64,000 nucleotides of DNA from Puccinia triticina (GCF_026914185.1 NC_070564.1:310001-374000); one strand, 5' to 3'; shown: positions 11,065 through 22,951, numbered from the stretch's first letter. The notes: generated by a model not told the origin, from the letters alone. Translations and numbers: made by a program.

Positions 11065-11263
11065 AAAGTTTAGCTAAATTTAGCAAGCCTTAACCTGAAA
11101 TCTAGCCTCAAGCCAGGGCGGTCTCCGGCTCATTTCAGGTCACTTGAGCCTGAATCTGACGCACCAAATTTGTTTTCCCACCCAAGATTGCCTCAGTCAG
11201 CTAACCTGCCCAAAAAACCAGGCTTACTTGACCCAAGAATTTTGCAAACAAATGTGAATGCTC
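11065..11263. mobile_element. 5'-truncated third copy of the GAGCATTCAC MITE
   Basis: It starts in the TTTAGCTAAATTTAGCAAGCC segment and ends in AAATGTGAATGCTC. It lies head to tail directly after the second copy. Confidence 0.7.
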
Positions 11264-11837
11264 AAAGCCTCAGCTAAATTTGCAAGAAGCTACGATTTGA
11301 GCTAACCCTTGTGTTGGATTTTTGTCCTCCTGGACTCTCCTCTTTTTGCCTTCTGCCTCCATTCCCCTTCCTAGTCACCTCACTGTACTCCATTAGCCTC
11401 AATCTGCTCACTACTTATGCTCAAACACATCTTATGATATAGTTGTACTTTGTGGTCATGATTGCCTTCCGTACTTGCCTTGTGACCTTGTCCCTGCTGA
11501 GATTAGACTGTCAATCTTTCCCTTGCTCCTTATTCTCTGATGCGTGCGCGCTCTGCTTGTGACAGACTTGTGATACCTTTGAGATTTCCATATCCTTCTA
11601 TTCATTTTCATTTCATATTCATTATGCTGTCTCCCACAAGTTGATCCATGTATGTAGTCTACATAAACATAGCCTACCACATGCAATCAACCCCATTGGT
11701 TCATCTCATTATTTTTCCGCTTCACCCTTGAGCCGCATCCAGTGAGCACTCATACTCACTGTCCCCCTTCCTTGAGCCTTTTGGCCTCTCTTGTTGTGCT
11801 TGCTTTAGTCATTGCTTCCGGAGTCAAATTTCAACAC
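11264..11837. other. no gene recognised
   Basis: Pyrimidine-rich sequence. The open frames on both strands are short and have no recognisable domain. Confidence 0.4.
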
Positions 11838-12018
11838 CTTGCTAAGTGCATACAGCCAACAGTAAAAGGCTGGGCTGTGCTACAAAAAGCGCCTGTTTTA
11901 GCGCAGCGCAGCGGGTATGCGCTATATGCCTGGCCCAAAAAGCTGTAGCGCAGCAGCTTTTGTGCTGCGCTATGGCTACGCATAGCCCACCTGCACTTTT
12001 TCCCTAGAAGAAAAAGCA
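11838..12018. mobile_element. left part of a CGCTA-rich MITE cut by the Gypsy insertion
   Basis: The sequence has CAACAGTAAAAGGCTGG at its left edge and many AGCGCAGCGC and CGCTATGGCTACGC words, like the MITEs at 5006-5334 and 61505-61954. Similar words (GAGCGCTAC, CATAGCGCTGCAGC) resume after the retrotransposon at 21545-21680, so Gypsy-1 landed inside it. Confidence 0.55.
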
Positions 12019-12023
12019 CAAGC

Positions 12024-12993
12024 TGTCAGCCTTAGAGTCATCACAGCTGACCTAAAAGCTGCCTGTTCTACCTTTGTTACATATAAATTACTTTATATCT
12101 TTTTCATCTTAAGAGATAACCTTGTTTTGACTTCATATTCTGTTTCCTCATGCAATTTTAACCCTAGTTACAACTTATCAATTCCTTGTAACTATACTCC
12201 TTCCCTGAGTTACTGAGTTATGGCGCCCTTGCGCAGTTGTGACGTGTCAGCGCTACCAGGCGCGCCAAACCACATGTACATATGTAAATTACATAAGCAA
12301 ACTGTGAAAATTTTCGTAGTCAGGATCCCCCTTGCCTGAGGCGGATCTACAGACTTCAGCACACCAGAACCACCACCCAGATAACCCCAGGATCACCACC
12401 AAAGAGCCTACTCTACTCCCAGTATACCTACCGTCACAGGCGCCTAGGATATTGACAGTAAGTAACCTCTTTCACTGAACCTTGATTATCTCAGAGGTAC
12501 AACTCTGTGTCTTGCTTGATCTGCCTTTTCTTCTTGCTTTGCTTCCTCCTTGATCACAGGGCTGTCCCTCCAAATCTATAGGCCTTTGCCTCCATCTTGA
12601 TTACAGGGCTGTCCCTTCTTATCATCAGGCCTTTGCCTCAAAATCTAGGTTCAGGGCTGTCCCTCAGGTTTCCCTTTAAGAACCTTGACTGTCCAGAGAG
12701 AAGTCTAAAAAACTGTGGCTGGATTAAGACTTATCTAATCCAGATACCCTCCTGAGAGGAAGCTGTAGCACTTCTTGCACAGATTAGCAGCACTCTTCTG
12801 AAGAGTAGCATTGCCAGTGGACGTGCATTCCCACTAGAATAACCTAGTACTTCTCTTCCTTCTTATCCTGCTTGGTTTCTCTCTCTCTTTCTCTCTTTTT
12901 CTTTTATAGTTGTAATTTCTTTATCCCAAGAAATCCAACTATTGCCCCCCCATTTCTTGTGTCCTGCTGTCACTATAGAGACTCAGGCTCACA
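12024..12993 (+). repeat. Gypsy-1 5' LTR
   Basis: It starts TGTCAGCC and ends GGCTCACA. A TATA-like ATATAAAT lies near 12081. Between about 12550 and 12680 the words AGGGCTGTCCCT and AGGCCTTTGCCT alternate, with three copies of the first. A strong splice-donor sequence GTAAGTAACC starts at 12458. Confidence 0.95.
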
Positions 12994-12995
12994 AT

Positions 12996-13011
12996 TGGGG
13001 GCCTCATCGGG
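12996..13011 (+). promoter_or_regulatory. Gypsy-1 primer-binding site, tRNA-Pro-like
   Basis: TGGGGGCCTCATCGGG begins two bases after the LTR. It pairs with a tRNA 3' end of the form CCCGATGAGGCCCCCA. The pattern resembles the well-known proline PBS (TGGGGGCTCGTCCGGG), with differences in the acceptor stem. A local tRNA-Pro sequence would confirm it. Confidence 0.65.
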
Positions 13012-13096
13012 AAAATTACTCACCTTTTCATAATTCTAGACTGCTATAAAGCCAAAGGACTGATCATCTTGACTAAATCAAACAAAAAACTCTTAA

Positions 13097-13687
13097 AATT
13101 CGAAAAAATCACTTAAAAATTTTTCTACATATCCTACTAACGCTGAAATTCTCCCAAAATTATCTAAAATTGCTTTTATATTGATAAATTTCCTAACTGA
13201 ACCCTTGAAAAAATTTTTTACGTCTTGTGTACTCGTGAAAGTGCAGAATTGCGACTCCTCCGTGCCGCTATTCACCCCTTCGTCGGACTTATCCTCCCCA
13301 GAACCCTCCATATCTTCGAATCAAGAGGAGATAGAGAAAAACGGAGTACGCTCAAAAGATTCTCCTGCTTCTCATCTACAATTACCGCAGTTGACCGTAA
13401 AAAAAATCTTGACGGCGCAGAATAGCGCAGACGAAGAAAACTACGACGACAAAATAGTAGCAAATCCTTGTAACGGAAATTTGATTAGTAGCACCGCGTG
13501 GACTCCTATTGCTACCGCAAAAGCGCCGAAAACTCGTCGAAAAAGGACCGTAGCCCCTGTTAACATAGCCGAGTGGACCTCTAATTCCTCTGCGAAGCCA
13601 AGCGCAAAAGAAAACAAGAAAAAATCGTCTTCTACTACTAGGAAAAGCAAAAGGATTTCCGCTAAATCCAGATCTTCAGGTATTTAA
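13097..13687 (+). other. AUG-less open frame in the Gypsy-1 leader
   Basis: This frame is open from 13097 to the TAA at 13685-13687, nearly 200 codons, but contains no methionine codon. Its second half is rich in Lys, Arg and Ser. No ATG occurs in any frame from the LTR end to 13752. It is in the same frame as the overlapping frame at 13772, and GTATTT at 13680 with CTTAG at 13765-13769 could splice the two together in frame. Translation from a non-AUG codon, use as an exon, or decay are all possible; no family is recognised. Confidence 0.4.
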
Positions 13688-13752
13688 CCTTAAACAACCC
13701 TTAATCCTCCTTTTTACCGCTTAATTACCCTCTTTTCTTACATATAATCATC

Positions 13753-16700
13753 ATGCCTCCTCACCTTAGAAATGGCCGAGACCTCTCCGAAGAGCTCCGC
13801 CACCGGTACCGCCTTAGCCCAGCCGCCGAAGAACGGCTTCGAAGGGCTAGAAGCAGCCTTGCCGGAACTGCAAGAGGATTTCCTCAAGCTCCCGGAAGAG
13901 GAGCCGCTCCCCCCAGATACCGGGATCCCTCCGGCCCTATACCAGCCGAGGGAAACTTCCATAGCCCTAGCGTCGAGCAGATCCACGCCGGTTCCGCGGC
14001 CTATCGACAGGGAACAGATAGACTTGACGGTGAACCTTCCTCCGACGAGTCAACCGCCCTCCCAGCCTATCAACCCAGAGGGCATGAGATCCACGGCGCC
14101 GCCCAATCTAGCCCTCCTTCCGTACACTCAGAGCCCTCGACGGGAGGAGTCCTCCGGTCCCATGGACCTTATCCCGGAAGAGGAAGAGCTCTCCAGCCTC
14201 ATCAGCATGTTCAACGAACAGTTCGACCTATTTGTCCGCGCCAGGGAGGCGCAGAACACGTTAACCATGAGGCGCCTCCTCTCCCAAGCATCTATGACGC
14301 AGGAAATGATAATAGAATTGGTTGGGAGGAAAGACGGTATCCGTCTCTGTCAAGAATGGATACCCAGAGACGAGCTACACAACCTGGAAGTTTCTCTAAT
14401 GAACCAGAACAACGGCCTAGGTCCGCAGAACTCCACGGCGCAAGTATCCCGGCCTCATTCGCAGCTAGCTTTAGTGCCGCACGCCAGCCAGCAACCCATT
14501 CTAGCGACGCCAACGCCAGAACCCACGGGTTCTCAGCTACGAGCTATAGCGCAGGAGTTCCAGGGTCCTATCCCCTCCAACCAGGCTCAGTTTCAACAGC
14601 AGCCTCAATCCCAGCCGCGCCTAGAGAGCCAACACTATCAAGGAACTCCCTTGCCGCCGCCGCCACCGCCGCAGACGCTCCAAGTGAGGCCGCCACCAGC
14701 TTCTATACCGCGGGAGGTAGTTCAATTATTCCGCCCCAGCCCGCATCTTCAAACTGGCGGCTACAATCCACCCCATTATCCTCAAATGCCGCAAGAATTC
14801 GCAGGCCACAACCCCTCTCATCCTCAAAGCAACTGGAGAGGATCAGGGAGGAACTGGAGACGCCCTCAGGACGACACTCAGAGAGTTCTGGAAATAGGAG
14901 AATACTTAATGAGAGCCACCAGAGGAGTGAGGAGAGGCTATGGACGCGGGAGAGCCAGAGGGAGAGGCCCCTATTAGATGAATCCTTGCCTAAAAGTTCC
15001 TTAAGCAGTGATTCACCTCTAGGCCTCAGTTTAGATATTGATAACCTCTCTGATCCTTCAAATAGAGAATTTTTTCTAAATAATCTTAACTCTGAAATGT
15101 CTCGAAATGGTCCTTTGTTTCTAGAAGAAAAATTACAAGTCTTGTTCTCTAAATTTCTCTCTGAATTATCTGGTACTGTTGAAACCATCCCTGGTACTCT
15201 TCTTGAATCTTGTGTCAGCAATTTTAAAGATGTCCTGAATCATTCCATTCTTGATCTGTTTAAAAATGAATTCATTCCCTTTTTGCTTGATCAAATCCTG
15301 AACAACATAGGTGAAAGTGCCAGAGAGAAGTCCACAGTGAATAACAATGTGTTAGAACAACTGAAGAAACACATAGATGATAAGTTTGAGACTGTTCAAG
15401 ATTTGATTCTGGTAAATGAATCACAATGTCATTCTAACATGGATACAATTGGCCAAAATCTGAAAGATTTTGAAGAGAAAGTGAGCAACAATCTTACTTC
15501 CATTGGTAATCAGATCAATGACCTTCATGCCAATGAGCACAACAGATTTGAACAATCTAAGAGAAGATTCAGTGACATATCTTCTGTAGTAAACACTGTG
15601 AGCTCAAAGCTGGATTCAGTGTTAATACCAGATGACAGAGACCATCCCCCTCATCTCTTATACAATAATCCCTTCCAGAATGTCCACCATGAGCAACAAC
15701 ATGAACACAGACCACCTCCTCCTGTTCCTACTCCTGAACCCCAGAGACCACCAAGAGATAGCTTTCCTAAACCTGCTAGCAATACTCCTGACGCTAAGAC
15801 CCAAGAGGAATTCCCCTACATTGATCATGGAGCAATAGACTTTGAAATGAGGAAAGAACTGTGGAAAAGTATCCCCAAAAATGGAGACTGGGAGAAATTC
15901 TCTGGAGAATTGCCTTACAATCATGAGCTTTGGATTAAAAATACTGATATCCTAGTCAGAGACTACTTGATGCTGGATAACATGATAATCAGTAGATTAA
16001 CAATCTTGTTAACTGACACCGCAAGGAATTGGTACCTAGGCATTAGAGATGAATATGGAAACAAATCTTGGGCTTGGTGGAAGAATGCCATCAGAAATAA
16101 GTTTGGCACTGAGAACTGGAAATGGAAAATGCAACAAGAGTTTGAGAATGATCACTTCACCTATGATGGGAGGAAAATCCACAAATGGTTTGGTAATCAG
16201 AGAGAAAGACTGAAAGCTTATCAACCTGAACTCAATCAGTATCTTATTTGTGAGAAAATCTTAAAGCAGTGCCCTCCAAACCTTGAGCATGCTATTAAAA
16301 GCAGATACAAAAGAGATGCCACTGAAATGAGTTTTGAGGATATGGTTATAATTGCTGAAGAGGTCATAGACAGAGTCATGAAAAGGAACAAGCCTGTGAC
16401 AAACAATTATAACACTCCAAACAGATCCCAATGGAGAAGCAATCCTGCCCCTGAGAAAACTGATAAGCCAACTGACTCCTCTACCAAAAAGAATCCTGTC
16501 TCTGCCCCTGAGAAAGAAAAACTTATATGCCATTTCTGTAAACAAACTGGCCACTTCTCCAGGGAATGCCCTAAGAAGAAGAACAGGATCAATAATGTAG
16601 GAATGGATGATGATGATGATCCCAAGAGTGACAATGGAGAAGATCAAGGTGAACCACATAAATCTGAATCAGAACTAGATGAAGAAGAAGAGAATCATAG

Positions 16701-19700
16701 AACCAATCACATGATTCTTGCCATGGACAATGGAAATGGTGCCAATTATGATCCCTTAGTTGATTTTGACTTTGGAGCACATGCTGTAGAGTGTGAAATA
16801 AACCAAGATTTCTCCATTGCTGAAATTCAAGCTGAAACTCATCAACCTCAGACCTGGGACAAATCCTGTCAGTCTTCCCACATAGAAGATGCTAGACTGA
16901 TGAAATGTAAGCCTGATAGAGGAAAAGCTCATCTTACTGGAAAAGCAAATCTTACTACTGTCCTCATTGAATCCAGAGAACAATCATGTCTTCTTGATAG
17001 TGGAGCCTCTTGCTCAATCATCAGCAACAAATTGCTAGATTCTATATTACCAGAATGGGAAAATAAGCTCATGCCAATTAACCATGCTAAATTTCACAGC
17101 TGTAGTGACCAATTACAGCCCATGGGCATAATAGAAATGGCTTTGATTTTTCCTCACACTAAAGGTTCCATTAGAATTCTAGCAGAATTTGTAGTCATGA
17201 GAAATGCAAGAATTAACTATCTTATCCTTGGAAATGATTACATGTCTCTTTATGGCTTTGACATCACAAACAGCAAAGAGAGATTCTTTACCATTGGGAA
17301 TGAGAACAAGAGGAAGAAATTCAGCTTTAAGTCTCATCATCTGGAGAAAATGAGCCCTTCCAATGAAATTTCTGCTGTAAAGAAGTCCCATCCTCAACTG
17401 CAGAAATTTATTATAGAAGAACTCTGTGAAGCCAAGTTCAGTGATAAGTTGACTATTGAGCAAAAAGAGAAGCTGTTTGAAGTCCTCTACAATAACAACT
17501 TTGCCTTCTCCAACACCAACCAGCCCCTTGGTGCCATTAAAGGTCATGAAGTTCATATCAAGCTGACAACTGAGAGACCCTATCCTCCTCTCCTCAGAAG
17601 ACCTCCTTATCCTGCCAGCCCCAAAAGCAGAGAAGCTCTTGAGCAACACATTGAAGAGCTAGTAAACCTGAATGTTCTAAGGAAAGTTGGTCATAATGAA
17701 GTAGTTGAGATCACTACTCCTGTAATCATTGCCTGGCACAATGGAAAGTCCAGAATGGTAGGAGACTTCAGAGCTTTGAATTCCTACACTGCTTCAGACA
17801 GATACCCCATTCCTAAGATCTGTGAGACTCTGAACAACCTGGCCAAAGCTAAATATCTGACTAGCATGGATGTACTCAAAGGTTTTCACCAGAATGTCAT
17901 TGCAGAAGATTCCAGACATCTACTCAGGATTATCATGCACAAAGGAATCTATGAGTACCTGAGAATGCCCTTTGGGATCAAAAATGCCCCCTCTCATTTC
18001 CAGAGAATGATGGACATTGAATTCAGAAAGGAAATTGATGAGAAGTGGGTCATTATCTACATTGATGATATCATCATTATGTCAAACACCTGGGAGGAAC
18101 ACCTCAGTAGGATAGACAGGATCCTGAAAGTTGTCATTAACATGAACATGAAAATCTCCTTGAAGAAGTGTAACTTTGGATTTGATCAGATCAAAGCTCT
18201 AGGCCATCTTGTGTCTGGTATTGCCATAGGAATAGACCAGAATAAAGTAGCTGCTGTCCTCCAAAAGCCTGTGCCTAGTAGTAGGAAAGAAATGCAATCA
18301 TTTCTTGGTTTTGCTGGTTACTACAGACAACACATTGAGAAGTTTGCAGAGATAGCAAAACCTCTGACTGAACTGACAAGGATTGATGTCATATATGAGA
18401 TGACTCATCATAGAATAGTAGCCTACAACTTGTTAAAAGAGAAACTGACCACAGCTCCATTGCTACTGTTTCCTGACTGGGCCCATCCCTTCACACTATA
18501 TGTAGATGCTAGCATGACTGGTCTAGGTGCTGCTTTACATCAAGTCCAAGTCATTGAGGGAGTGAGAAAAGAAGGACCCATTGTTTTCATATCCAGACAA
18601 CTGAAGGACAGTGAAACAAGATATGGTGCTAGTCAACTTGAATGCTTATGTCTGGTTTGGGCCCTGGAAAAACTCCATTACTACTTAGATGGCAGTGTCT
18701 TTCATGTTGTAACAGACTGCACAGCTTTGAGATCACTGCTGAACATGAAGACTCCCAACAGACATATGCTCAGGTGGCAGATTGCTATTCAGGAATACAG
18801 AGGCAATATGACCATAATCCACAGAGATGGGAATATTCACAAGAATTCTGATGGACTGAGCAGGTGGGCTTTACCAAATGATCCTAGTAACCCTGCTTAT
18901 GACCCAGAAGACAAGGATGATGATAGATTCCCCATCATGGGCATACATGTCTCTACTTTCAAGAATGAGTTCTTTGACTCAGTGAGAGAAGGCTACAAGC
19001 AGGACAAGAACACTACCATATTGTCTGAACTTTTGTTGAAAGATGCTAAAGATGCCCAGCTAAAAAATTCCTTACAAGATCCTTGGAGAAAGCTATATGA
19101 TGAAGGAAGATTCTCTATATTTGATGGCCTCATCTACTTCAGAGAGAAACACAACTCTGTCCTAGTCCTAGCTGACAAAGAAAGTATCAACACCATCTTG
19201 CATGAATGCCATGACAGTGTCTACTCTGGTCATCTTTCTGAAGATAGGACTTTAGAAAAAGTAGCTGATACTGCTTGGTGGGATAACTGGAGACAAGACA
19301 CTAGTGAATACTGCTCTTCCTGTGATAGATGCCAGAAAGCAAATAAAGCCACAGGCAAAAGATTTGGACTGCTCATGAAAATTGAGGAACCTTCAAAACC
19401 ATGGGATGTTATTAACATGGATTGGGTAACTTCCTTGTCCCCTGGAGGAGCTGCTAGTTTCAATGCTTGTCTGGTAATAGTGGACAGATACTCTAAGACC
19501 CCTATATTTGTACCCTGCTTCAAGGATGACTCTGCCATGGACACTGCCATTCTGTTTTGGAACAGAGTAATGCCTAGGACTGGCATCCCCAGAATCATCA
19601 TCTCTGATAGAGACCCTAAGTTCACATCTGAATTCTGGACTGGTTTACATAGTATGTTAGGAACAAAACTCTCTTTCTCCACTGCTTACCACCCTCAAAC

Positions 19701-20532
19701 TGATGGATTAGCTGAAAGGATGATTCAAACACTTGAAGATATGATCAGGAGGTTTTGTGCATATGGTCTAGAATTCAAAAACAATGATGGTTACACTCAT
19801 GATTGGGTTTCACTTCTACCAATCCTTGAGCTAGCATATTGCACCAGCATACATTCAACCACTGGAAAACCTCCTGCCATCCTGGAAAAAGGCTGGATCC
19901 CAAACCTTCCCAGGAATTTCTTGAAGCAAGACTCTGTAGACATTCATCCTACTGCTCTTGCCTATGGAAAGATCTTTGAGAAAGCTAGAAAACATGCTGA
20001 GCAATGCATAACAGAAGCTACATCTTACAACAAAGAGAGATGGGACAAGAGTCACAAAGAACCATCTTTTAAAGTTGGTGATAAAGTCCTAATATCCACA
20101 GCAAACTTCAACAACCTGTCTGGCCCTAAGAAGATGAGAGACTCCTTCACTGGACCATTCCTTGTAAAAGCTTTACATGGGAAGAATGCTGTAGAAGTGA
20201 TACTGACTGAAGAGTTTAGCAGGAAACATCCCACATTTCCTGTCAGCTTGGTGAAACCATACAAAGACCCCAATCCAGACAAGTTCCCTTTGAGACAGAA
20301 AGTCAAAGTTGTCATTCCCCCCATGGATAAGACCCCTCAGAGTAAAGTCATACAAAAGATTCTCAGAGACAAGAGATTGAGAGTGGAAAACAGAGATGTT
20401 ATGATGTACTTAGCTAGATACAAAGGTATGAGTGCTGATCATGATGAATGGCTCCTTGAGAAAGACATCCCAGACTCTGCTATCCTTCTCAGGAAATTCA
20501 GAAGTGAGAAGAGGTCTAACCCTGTGGTTTAA
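13753..20532 (+). CDS. Gypsy-1 Gag-Pol polyprotein, 2259 residues, chromodomain type
   Basis: A single intact frame. Residues 1-410 are rich in Ala, Ser, Pro and Arg, with no recognised domain. Then follow a coiled-coil-like stretch (about 440-610), a Gag capsid domain (about 690-880) and a CCHC zinc knuckle [14 protein letters not shown] (about 926-940). Next come an aspartic protease with DSGA (about 1080), a reverse transcriptase with YIDD (about 1436) and RNase H starting at YVDAS (about 1582). The integrase has an HHCC finger (about 1817) and DDE residues in MDWV, SDRD and GLAER. A chromodomain (about 2199-2240) closes the protein. Chromodomains direct integration to marked heterochromatin. 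The first AUG after the leader is used, with A at -3. Gag and Pol are in one frame, so Gag excess must come from processing or another mechanism. Confidence 0.96.
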   Translation: MPPHLRNGRDLSEELRHRYRLSPAAEERLRRARSSLAGTARGFPQAPGRGAAPPRYRDPSGPIPAEGNFHSPSVEQIHAGSAAYRQGTDRLDGEPSSDESTALPAYQPRGHEIHGAAQSSPPSVHSEPSTGGVLRSHGPYPGRGRALQPHQHVQRTVRPICPRQGGAEHVNHEAPPLPSIYDAGNDNRIGWEERRYPSLSRMDTQRRATQPGSFSNEPEQRPRSAELHGASIPASFAASFSAARQPATHSSDANARTHGFSATSYSAGVPGSYPLQPGSVSTAASIPAAPREPTLSRNSLAAAATAADAPSEAATSFYTAGGSSIIPPQPASSNWRLQSTPLSSNAARIRRPQPLSSSKQLERIREELETPSGRHSESSGNRRILNESHQRSEERLWTRESQRERPLLDESLPKSSLSSDSPLGLSLDIDNLSDPSNREFFLNNLNSEMSRNGPLFLEEKLQVLFSKFLSELSGTVETIPGTLLESCVSNFKDVLNHSILDLFKNEFIPFLLDQILNNIGESAREKSTVNNNVLEQLKKHIDDKFETVQDLILVNESQCHSNMDTIGQNLKDFEEKVSNNLTSIGNQINDLHANEHNRFEQSKRRFSDISSVVNTVSSKLDSVLIPDDRDHPPHLLYNNPFQNVHHEQQHEHRPPPPVPTPEPQRPPRDSFPKPASNTPDAKTQEEFPYIDHGAIDFEMRKELWKSIPKNGDWEKFSGELPYNHELWIKNTDILVRDYLMLDNMIISRLTILLTDTARNWYLGIRDEYGNKSWAWWKNAIRNKFGTENWKWKMQQEFENDHFTYDGRKIHKWFGNQRERLKAYQPELNQYLICEKILKQCPPNLEHAIKSRYKRDATEMSFEDMVIIAEEVIDRVMKRNKPVTNNYNTPNRSQWRSNPAPEKTDKPTDSSTKKNPVSAPEKEKLICHFCKQTGHFSRECPKKKNRINNVGMDDDDDPKSDNGEDQGEPHKSESELDEEEENHRTNHMILAMDNGNGANYDPLVDFDFGAHAVECEINQDFSIAEIQAETHQPQTWDKSCQSSHIEDARLMKCKPDRGKAHLTGKANLTTVLIESREQSCLLDSGASCSIISNKLLDSILPEWENKLMPINHAKFHSCSDQLQPMGIIEMALIFPHTKGSIRILAEFVVMRNARINYLILGNDYMSLYGFDITNSKERFFTIGNENKRKKFSFKSHHLEKMSPSNEISAVKKSHPQLQKFIIEELCEAKFSDKLTIEQKEKLFEVLYNNNFAFSNTNQPLGAIKGHEVHIKLTTERPYPPLLRRPPYPASPKSREALEQHIEELVNLNVLRKVGHNEVVEITTPVIIAWHNGKSRMVGDFRALNSYTASDRYPIPKICETLNNLAKAKYLTSMDVLKGFHQNVIAEDSRHLLRIIMHKGIYEYLRMPFGIKNAPSHFQRMMDIEFRKEIDEKWVIIYIDDIIIMSNTWEEHLSRIDRILKVVINMNMKISLKKCNFGFDQIKALGHLVSGIAIGIDQNKVAAVLQKPVPSSRKEMQSFLGFAGYYRQHIEKFAEIAKPLTELTRIDVIYEMTHHRIVAYNLLKEKLTTAPLLLFPDWAHPFTLYVDASMTGLGAALHQVQVIEGVRKEGPIVFISRQLKDSETRYGASQLECLCLVWALEKLHYYLDGSVFHVVTDCTALRSLLNMKTPNRHMLRWQIAIQEYRGNMTIIHRDGNIHKNSDGLSRWALPNDPSNPAYDPEDKDDDRFPIMGIHVSTFKNEFFDSVREGYKQDKNTTILSELLLKDAKDAQLKNSLQDPWRKLYDEGRFSIFDGLIYFREKHNSVLVLADKESINTILHECHDSVYSGHLSEDRTLEKVADTAWWDNWRQDTSEYCSSCDRCQKANKATGKRFGLLMKIEEPSKPWDVINMDWVTSLSPGGAASFNACLVIVDRYSKTPIFVPCFKDDSAMDTAILFWNRVMPRTGIPRIIISDRDPKFTSEFWTGLHSMLGTKLSFSTAYHPQTDGLAERMIQTLEDMIRRFCAYGLEFKNNDGYTHDWVSLLPILELAYCTSIHSTTGKPPAILEKGWIPNLPRNFLKQDSVDIHPTALAYGKIFEKARKHAEQCITEATSYNKERWDKSHKEPSFKVGDKVLISTANFNNLSGPKKMRDSFTGPFLVKALHGKNAVEVILTEEFSRKHPTFPVSLVKPYKDPNPDKFPLRQKVKVVIPPMDKTPQSKVIQKILRDKRLRVENRDVMMYLARYKGMSADHDEWLLEKDIPDSAILLRKFRSEKRSNPVV
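13772..14977 (+). CDS. overlapping second frame in the 5' end of Gypsy-1 gag, 401 residues
   Basis: The frame is shifted +1 relative to Gag-Pol and starts 19 nt after its AUG, in the context GAAATGG. It stays open for 401 codons while the Gag-Pol frame is also open. The predicted protein has an acidic N-terminal third and a helical-looking middle (near [10 protein letters not shown] and [10 protein letters not shown]). A Pro/Gln-rich region follows, then a Gly/Arg-rich tail ending in [13 protein letters not shown], which could bind RNA. It is in frame with the leader frame ending at 13687. Leaky scanning from 13753 or a splice could express it. No known family is recognised. Confidence 0.55.
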   Translation: MAETSPKSSATGTALAQPPKNGFEGLEAALPELQEDFLKLPEEEPLPPDTGIPPALYQPRETSIALASSRSTPVPRPIDREQIDLTVNLPPTSQPPSQPINPEGMRSTAPPNLALLPYTQSPRREESSGPMDLIPEEEELSSLISMFNEQFDLFVRAREAQNTLTMRRLLSQASMTQEMIIELVGRKDGIRLCQEWIPRDELHNLEVSLMNQNNGLGPQNSTAQVSRPHSQLALVPHASQQPILATPTPEPTGSQLRAIAQEFQGPIPSNQAQFQQQPQSQPRLESQHYQGTPLPPPPPPQTLQVRPPPASIPREVVQLFRPSPHLQTGGYNPPHYPQMPQEFAGHNPSHPQSNWRGSGRNWRRPQDDTQRVLEIGEYLMRATRGVRRGYGRGRARGRGPY

Positions 20533-20557
20533 TTTCTTACAGAAATCCAACCCTTTT

Positions 20558-20569
20558 GGTGGTAGGGAA
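20558..20569 (+). promoter_or_regulatory. Gypsy-1 polypurine tract (candidate)
   Basis: GGTGGTAGGGAA lies directly before the 3' LTR. It is purine-rich but contains two T. Confidence 0.55.
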
Positions 20570-21539
20570 TGTCAGCCTTAGAGTCATCACAGCTGACCTA
20601 AAAGCTGCCTGTTCTACCTTTGTTACATATAAATTACTTTATATCTTTTTCATCTTAAGAGATAACCTTGTTTTGACTTCATATTCTGTTTCCTCATGCA
20701 ATTTTAACCCTAGTTACAACTTATCAATTCCTTGTAACTATACTCCTTCCCTGAGTTACTGAGTTATGGCGCCCTTGCGCAGTTGTGACGTGTCAGCGCT
20801 ACCAGGCGCGCCAAACCACATGTACATATGTAAATTACATAAGCAAACTGTGAAAATTTTCGTAGTCAGGATCCCCCTTGCCTGAGGCGGATCTACAGAC
20901 TTCAGCACACCAGAACCACCACCCAGATAACCCCAGGATCACCACCAAAGAGCCTACTCTACTCCCAGTATACCTACCGTCACAGGCGCCTAGGATATTG
21001 ACAGTAAGTAACCTCTTTCACTGAACCTTGATTATCTCAGAGGTACAACTCTGTGTCTTGCTTGATCTGCCTTTTCTTCTTGCTTTGCTTCCTCCTTGAT
21101 CACAGGGCTGTCCCTCCAAATCTATAGGCCTTTGCCTCCATCTTGATTACAGGGCTGTCCCTTCTTATCATCAGGCCTTTGCCTCAAAATCTAGGTTCAG
21201 GGCTGTCCCTCAGGTTTCCCTTTAAGAACCTTGACTGTCCAGAGAGAAGTCTAAAAAACTGTGGCTGGATTAAGACTTATCTAATCCAGATACCCTCCTG
21301 AGAGGAAGCTGTAGCACTTCTTGCACAGATTAGCAGCACTCTTCTGAAGAGTAGCATTGCCAGTGGACGTGCATTCCCACTAGAATAACCTAGTACTTCT
21401 CTTCCTTCTTATCCTGCTTGGTTTCTCTCTCTCTTTCTCTCTTTTTCTTTTATAGTTGTAATTTCTTTATCCCAAGAAATCCAACTATTGCCCCCCCATT
21501 TCTTGTGTCCTGCTGTCACTATAGAGACTCAGGCTCACA
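20570..21539 (+). repeat. Gypsy-1 3' LTR
   Basis: 970 bp, starting TGTCAGCC and ending GGCTCACA. It matches the 5' LTR throughout my reading. Confidence 0.96.
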
Positions 21540-21544
21540 CAAGC

Positions 21545-22394
21545 ACAGCCCCAAAAGCCGTGCTTTTACCATGAAATAGCACAGCAAAAAAACACTTCTT
21601 TTGTGCAATCTGAGCGCTACACACACTTTTAAGCTACAAAAGCATAGCGCTGCAGCAGCCCCACTGCGCCAAAGGGGTATCCCAGGCAAAGGCACCCCAC
21701 CGGTTGAGCATATGTGTACCAATCTGGCATATCCATCCATCCAGCTGCGGTGTGGACCCTACCAGCACCCCTTTTTTGCTCCCTTCCTCAACAAACCACC
21801 ACCATCAAATTGTATGAGCAATTGCCCTTTCTTGAAACCTCACATCCTTCATTTAGCGTGATCAACCAGTGTGTGTTTTCTCTTCTTCAACTGTCAAGCT
21901 GACCGTTGTTGAATCACCACCACCACCAAATCCTCAAATATTAATCACATACACCCTAAATATTCCCTAAACATTTCAATTCATTCCTATCTACCTGACT
22001 TATCCTGCCCTCCAAAAATAATTGTGTGCTGGACTAAATTCCAGGTCACAAAAAAGAAGAAGAGTGATGAGACTGCCAAAAATAAATGAGTATTTGTATA
22101 AAATATACATTTCATTTCTATCTACCTTACTTATCCTGCTCCCCCCCTTTTATTCAAGTCAACTTTGAACACCCTAAATATGAAACCCTTCTTTAAAACA
22201 ACACAGCCTACATATTCAGATGATAGGCCAATGTTCTGATGCACAATCTATTGAAGACCAGTCATCCTGTTAAGGATAGGTCATCCGGGTGACTGGTTGT
22301 GCTATCCTTTGTATCCAATGACCAGTGTACCAATGACCGTTCTTGATGTCCTATCAATGACAGGTCATATTATCAATGACCAAAGAGCAGTTTT
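21545..22394. other. right part of the interrupted MITE, then no gene recognised
   Basis: 21545 to about 21680 resumes the CGCTA-rich MITE cut by Gypsy-1. The remainder is AT-rich. A cluster of ATGACCAGT/TGACAGGTCAT words at 22255-22385 forms imperfect direct and inverted repeats. No supported coding region was found. Confidence 0.4.
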
Positions 22395-22707
22395 ACAGAG
22401 ATGAGGGTGGATGCTCTTATAAGCACTTCAAGTATGCAACCCCCCTCCCAGCAGCACATCTTGGCCACACTAGGGGTACACTTCCTGGAAAGCGGGTTTG
22501 TGGATGAAATGGGAAACACTGGCTTTGTGAATCCATGTGGATTTCACTTTTCCCCGTCGGTATCACCACACTGTCAAAAAATTAACCTAATGAACATCCT
22601 ATCCACCCAGTATAAGACTGTGCTTGCAGATGCTTGTGAGGCCCGTTGGTCACTGAGTTTCTGCACTATTTTTTCAAATCCTGCTTGAATCCAGCTGGCA
22701 AAATTAA

Positions 22708-22812
22708 TGTTGTGTCAAGAGAAAAACCCATGAGTCTACATTGCTCCTCCCCGACCGCCTCTTCAGCACTCCATACTCCAAAAGTGGAGTTTGTACACCC
22801 CAACTCTCAACA
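22708..22812 (-). repeat. Copia-A 3' LTR (left)
   Basis: 105 bp, TGTTG...CAACA on the plus strand. It is preceded, in element orientation, by the polypurine tract. Confidence 0.93.
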
Positions 22813-22827
22813 CCCCCCCTCAAACTC
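22813..22827 (-). promoter_or_regulatory. Copia-A polypurine tract
   Basis: On the minus strand GAGTTTGAGGGGGGG abuts the 3' LTR. This is the expected plus-strand primer position. Confidence 0.75.
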
Positions 22828-22951
22828 CACACAACTAACAACAAGATTCTAAAAAACATGATATAAAAGAAAAAAAACATAACAGAAGATAATTGGAGTT
22901 GGTAAAAAGATGAAAGAAAACATAGACAAGTGAGGGAACAAAGTCGGAAGA

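Larger units (their letters stand above)
12024..21539 (+). mobile_element. Gypsy-1: complete Ty3/Gypsy chromovirus, 9516 bp
   Basis: Two 970-bp LTRs enclose an intact Gag-Pol with a C-terminal chromodomain. The 5-bp duplication CAAGC lies at 12019-12023 and 21540-21544. I found no difference between the LTRs when comparing them by eye, which implies a very recent insertion. The domain order PR-RT-RNaseH-IN is that of Ty3/Gypsy. Confidence 0.97.

Noticed and set aside
13181..13181. Start codon for the Gypsy-1 leader frame
   Set aside because: The codon here is TTG, and the frame contains no ATG. I therefore do not call it a normal protein-coding gene.
14703..15221. 172-codon minus-strand frame in Gypsy-1 gag
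   Set aside because: It is antisense to an intact Gag-Pol with no domain or start context of its own.
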